Shown one piece after another: positions 62,378 to 64,000 of a stretch of 64,000 nucleotides of DNA. How positions within the stretch are numbered: the first letter of the stretch is position 1; each line of letters opens with the position of its first letter. This stretch comes from Govania unica (GTDB taxonomy: Bacteria > Pseudomonadota > Alphaproteobacteria > Sphingomonadales > Govanellaceae), in assembly GCF_027920805.1 (NCBI RefSeq), contig NZ_JANWOI010000001.1, forward strand, positions 434,001 to 498,000. Direction: 5' to 3'. A program made the position numbers and the translations under genes. The notes below the pieces were generated by a model, which made no database searches, was not told the DNA's origin, and saw only the letters and a program-made list of their open reading frames with translations.

Positions 62378-62467
<90 letters not shown>

Positions 62468-62504
62468 CTTAATTTTCCCCAACCATCCGAATTCATCTAA
62501 AAAC

Positions 62505-62534
62505 AACGCAGTTCCAATGGGTTCTGCGTTTTTT
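62505..62534 (+). terminator. Terminator after tRNA-Ser
   Basis: AACGCAG (62505-62511) pairs with CTGCGTT (62524-62530), followed by TTTT. It lies between the tRNA and the integrase. Confidence 0.8.
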
Positions 62535-62619
62535 GTTATCTTTAATGATCTCTGTTTGTTCTCATATATCCGCGACGTGCTATGGTTTGATCTATGGTGT
62601 GCGAGTCGGAGGATATGGT

Positions 62620-63951
62620 ATGGCGGCGTTGACAGATGCAAAGGTGCGAGCAGCTAAGGCCGGTGAAAAACCTTATAAATTGAGCGATGGAAGTCAGCTG
62701 TATCTGCATGTGACGGTCGCAGGTGGGCGGCATTGGCGGATGAATTATCAATTCGGGCGCAACCCCGCTGGCAAGCCTGTGCAGAAAACTCTGACGATAG
62801 GAAGCTATCCGGCTATTTCATTGAAGGACGCGCGCGAGGCGCGGGATCGGGCAAAAGCATTGCTGGCGCGTGGGATAGAGCCTACAGCAGCCCGTGTGAC
62901 GGCGCTTGCGTCTCCCGAAGCGGATGAGGATACATTGTTCGAGGCTGTCGCACGTCGATGGCATACCTTGCAGAAAGGTCGCTGGTCGGCTGTTCATTCC
63001 AAAGACGTTCTGGATAGTCTGGAGAATGACGTTTTCCCCAAGATCGGAACTTTGCAGATCGGGGAGATCAAAGCACCGCAGCTGCTCGACCTTCTGAATG
63101 GCATCGTCGCACGCGGGGCGATTGAGACGGCGCACCGTCTGAGGCAGCGAGTAAGCGCCATATTTGTTTATGGCATTGCCACGGGCATCGCCGAGGCGGA
63201 CCCGGCGGCAAGTCTGGCCGTTGCCCTTCCTCGCAAGCCGCGCACCAAACGCCAGCCCGCCTTGATCGATCTGGCTTCGGTTCGACAAATGCTGATTTCC
63301 TGTGAGGCCGAACGCTGCCGGGCGGTGACCAAGCTGGGCCTGCGCTTCCTCGCGTTGACGGCCGTGCGGCCGGGCGAATTGCGCTGGGCACGCTGGGCGG
63401 AGATCGAGGATCTGGACGGCGCGGAGCCATTATGGCGGATACCGTCACATCGGATGAAGGGTGATGAGGATCGAAAAGCGGATGCCGGTGGTGATCATCT
63501 TGTTCCCCTGGCACCGCAAAGCGTGGAAGTCCTGCGTGTGTTGCATAGGATGACTGGAAATTTTGACCTGATGTTCCCCGGTGAGCGGCATGCGCATAGG
63601 CCGATCAGCGAAAACACGCTGCGCGCCTTACTTATTCGTGCTGGGTATTATCAGCGCCATGTGCCACACGGGTTCCGCGCGGCCTTTTCGACTATCATGA
63701 ACGAGCGCGCCAAGGCGGAAGGGCGTGATAGCGACCGGGCGATCATTGACCTGATGCTGGCGCATGTGCCGCCGAACAAGATAGAGGGCGCATATAATCG
63801 CGCCGACTACCTTAAAAGGCGACGTGAAATAGCCTGCGAATGGGCTGACCTTCTGGTGGCCGGAATGTGTTCGCCGGAAATCCACCTTTGGCAGCCGATC
63901 CGCTGGGCGGCGACCGGGCCGGGTCGCCCGGTTAGCCGAATGAGCGGTTAG
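62620..63951 (+). CDS. P4-type tyrosine site-specific integrase
   Basis: 443 residues. The N-terminal DUF4102 domain (MAALTDAKVRAAKAGEKPYK, LSDGSQLYLHV, LTIGSYPAISLKDAREARD) is diagnostic for P4-like prophage and island integrases. The catalytic domain has Arg in LTAVRPGELRWARW, the HGFRAAFST box, LMLAHVPPNKIEGAYNRADY with the nucleophile Tyr, and a variable tail. The ATG at 62620 follows GGAGGA; the frame opens earlier without homology. Placed directly after tRNA-Ser, it likely integrates into that tRNA's 3' end, and the element extends beyond the window. Confidence 0.93.
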   Translation: MAALTDAKVRAAKAGEKPYKLSDGSQLYLHVTVAGGRHWRMNYQFGRNPAGKPVQKTLTIGSYPAISLKDAREARDRAKALLARGIEPTAARVTALASPEADEDTLFEAVARRWHTLQKGRWSAVHSKDVLDSLENDVFPKIGTLQIGEIKAPQLLDLLNGIVARGAIETAHRLRQRVSAIFVYGIATGIAEADPAASLAVALPRKPRTKRQPALIDLASVRQMLISCEAERCRAVTKLGLRFLALTAVRPGELRWARWAEIEDLDGAEPLWRIPSHRMKGDEDRKADAGGDHLVPLAPQSVEVLRVLHRMTGNFDLMFPGERHAHRPISENTLRALLIRAGYYQRHVPHGFRAAFSTIMNERAKAEGRDSDRAIIDLMLAHVPPNKIEGAYNRADYLKRRREIACEWADLLVAGMCSPEIHLWQPIRWAATGPGRPVSRMSG

Positions 63952-64000
63952 TTAAGACAACTGACTGTTGATCCAGTCGTTAACCTCCCGCTCTGACCAG
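63952..64000 (-). CDS. C-terminal end of a probable AlpA-family regulator, cut by right edge
   Basis: Leftward frame from the window end to the TAA at 63954-63952 reads WSEREVNDWINSQLS. The pattern WxExEVxxWI is the usual C-terminus of AlpA/MerR-like small DNA-binding proteins that sit beside P4-type integrases and act as activators or excisionases. Only 15 residues are visible, so the call rests on this motif and on the neighbour. It is convergent with the integrase, and the two stops abut. Confidence 0.55.
   Translation of the reverse strand, partial: WSEREVNDWINSQLS

Overview
The window is a 64 kb piece of an alphaproteobacterial chromosome with high GC and almost solid coding. Three things point to Alphaproteobacteria. 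The first is gene order: ccmI / yciB-ftsY-mtaB-dapF, ffh-rpsP-rimM-trmD-rplS, sdhCDAB ... mdh-sucCD-sucA-odhB-lpd, and obgE-proB-proA-nadD-rsfS-rlmH-gpmI-envC-ctpA. The second is the atpHAGDC operon without F0 genes. The third is the family type of each protein. The order within the class cannot be fixed from the sequence alone; a free-living aerobe of the Rhodospirillales/Kordiimonadales/Sneathiellales kind would fit.

Layout. 1-5.1 kb: the cut 3' part of ccmI, a small unknown gene, then a leftward operon dapF-mtaB-ftsY-yciB. 5.4-7.6 kb: a lipoprotein and an MBL-fold hydrolase. 7.8-15.9 kb: SRP and ribosome maturation genes (ffh, rpsP, rimM, trmD, rplS), then leucine and aspartate-family biosynthesis (leuC, leuD, leuB, asd) closed by a strong terminator. 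16.1-33 kb: central carbon metabolism, with a malyl-CoA lyase/thioesterase-like gene plus mesaconyl-CoA hydratase-like gene, sdhCDAB, zapE, mdh, sucCD, sucA, odhB and lpd, covering the TCA cycle from 2-oxoglutarate to oxaloacetate. 33-38.2 kb: xerC, a DUF484 gene, a transaldolase-like aldolase and priA.

38.2-42.6 kb is the accessory-looking part. It holds a leftward cluster of two paralogous multi-pass membrane proteins flanking an unrecognised soluble protein. A decayed stretch follows, with a 180-codon reading frame broken by three TAG codons, a probable hybrid histidine kinase remnant with a 10-G run, and an AT-rich gap. 42.7-47.7 kb is the F1 ATP synthase operon. 47.8-51.6 kb has a diiron ferritin-like protein, a single-domain GIY-YIG gene bracketed by palindromic repeats, a membrane protein, rppH and a YibQ-like protein. 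51.6-62 kb is a long leftward run of envelope and housekeeping genes (ctpA, envC, gpmI, rlmH, rsfS, nadD, proA, proB, obgE, rpmA, rplU). The right edge is the start of an integrated element: tRNA-Ser(CGA), a P4-type integrase just downstream, and the last residues of an AlpA-like regulator at the very end.

Two families of dispersed palindromic repeats occur between genes. One family has compensatory base changes in its stems, and two direct copies of it closely flank the GIY-YIG gene. That association and the three-gene membrane cluster are the best candidates for something undescribed.
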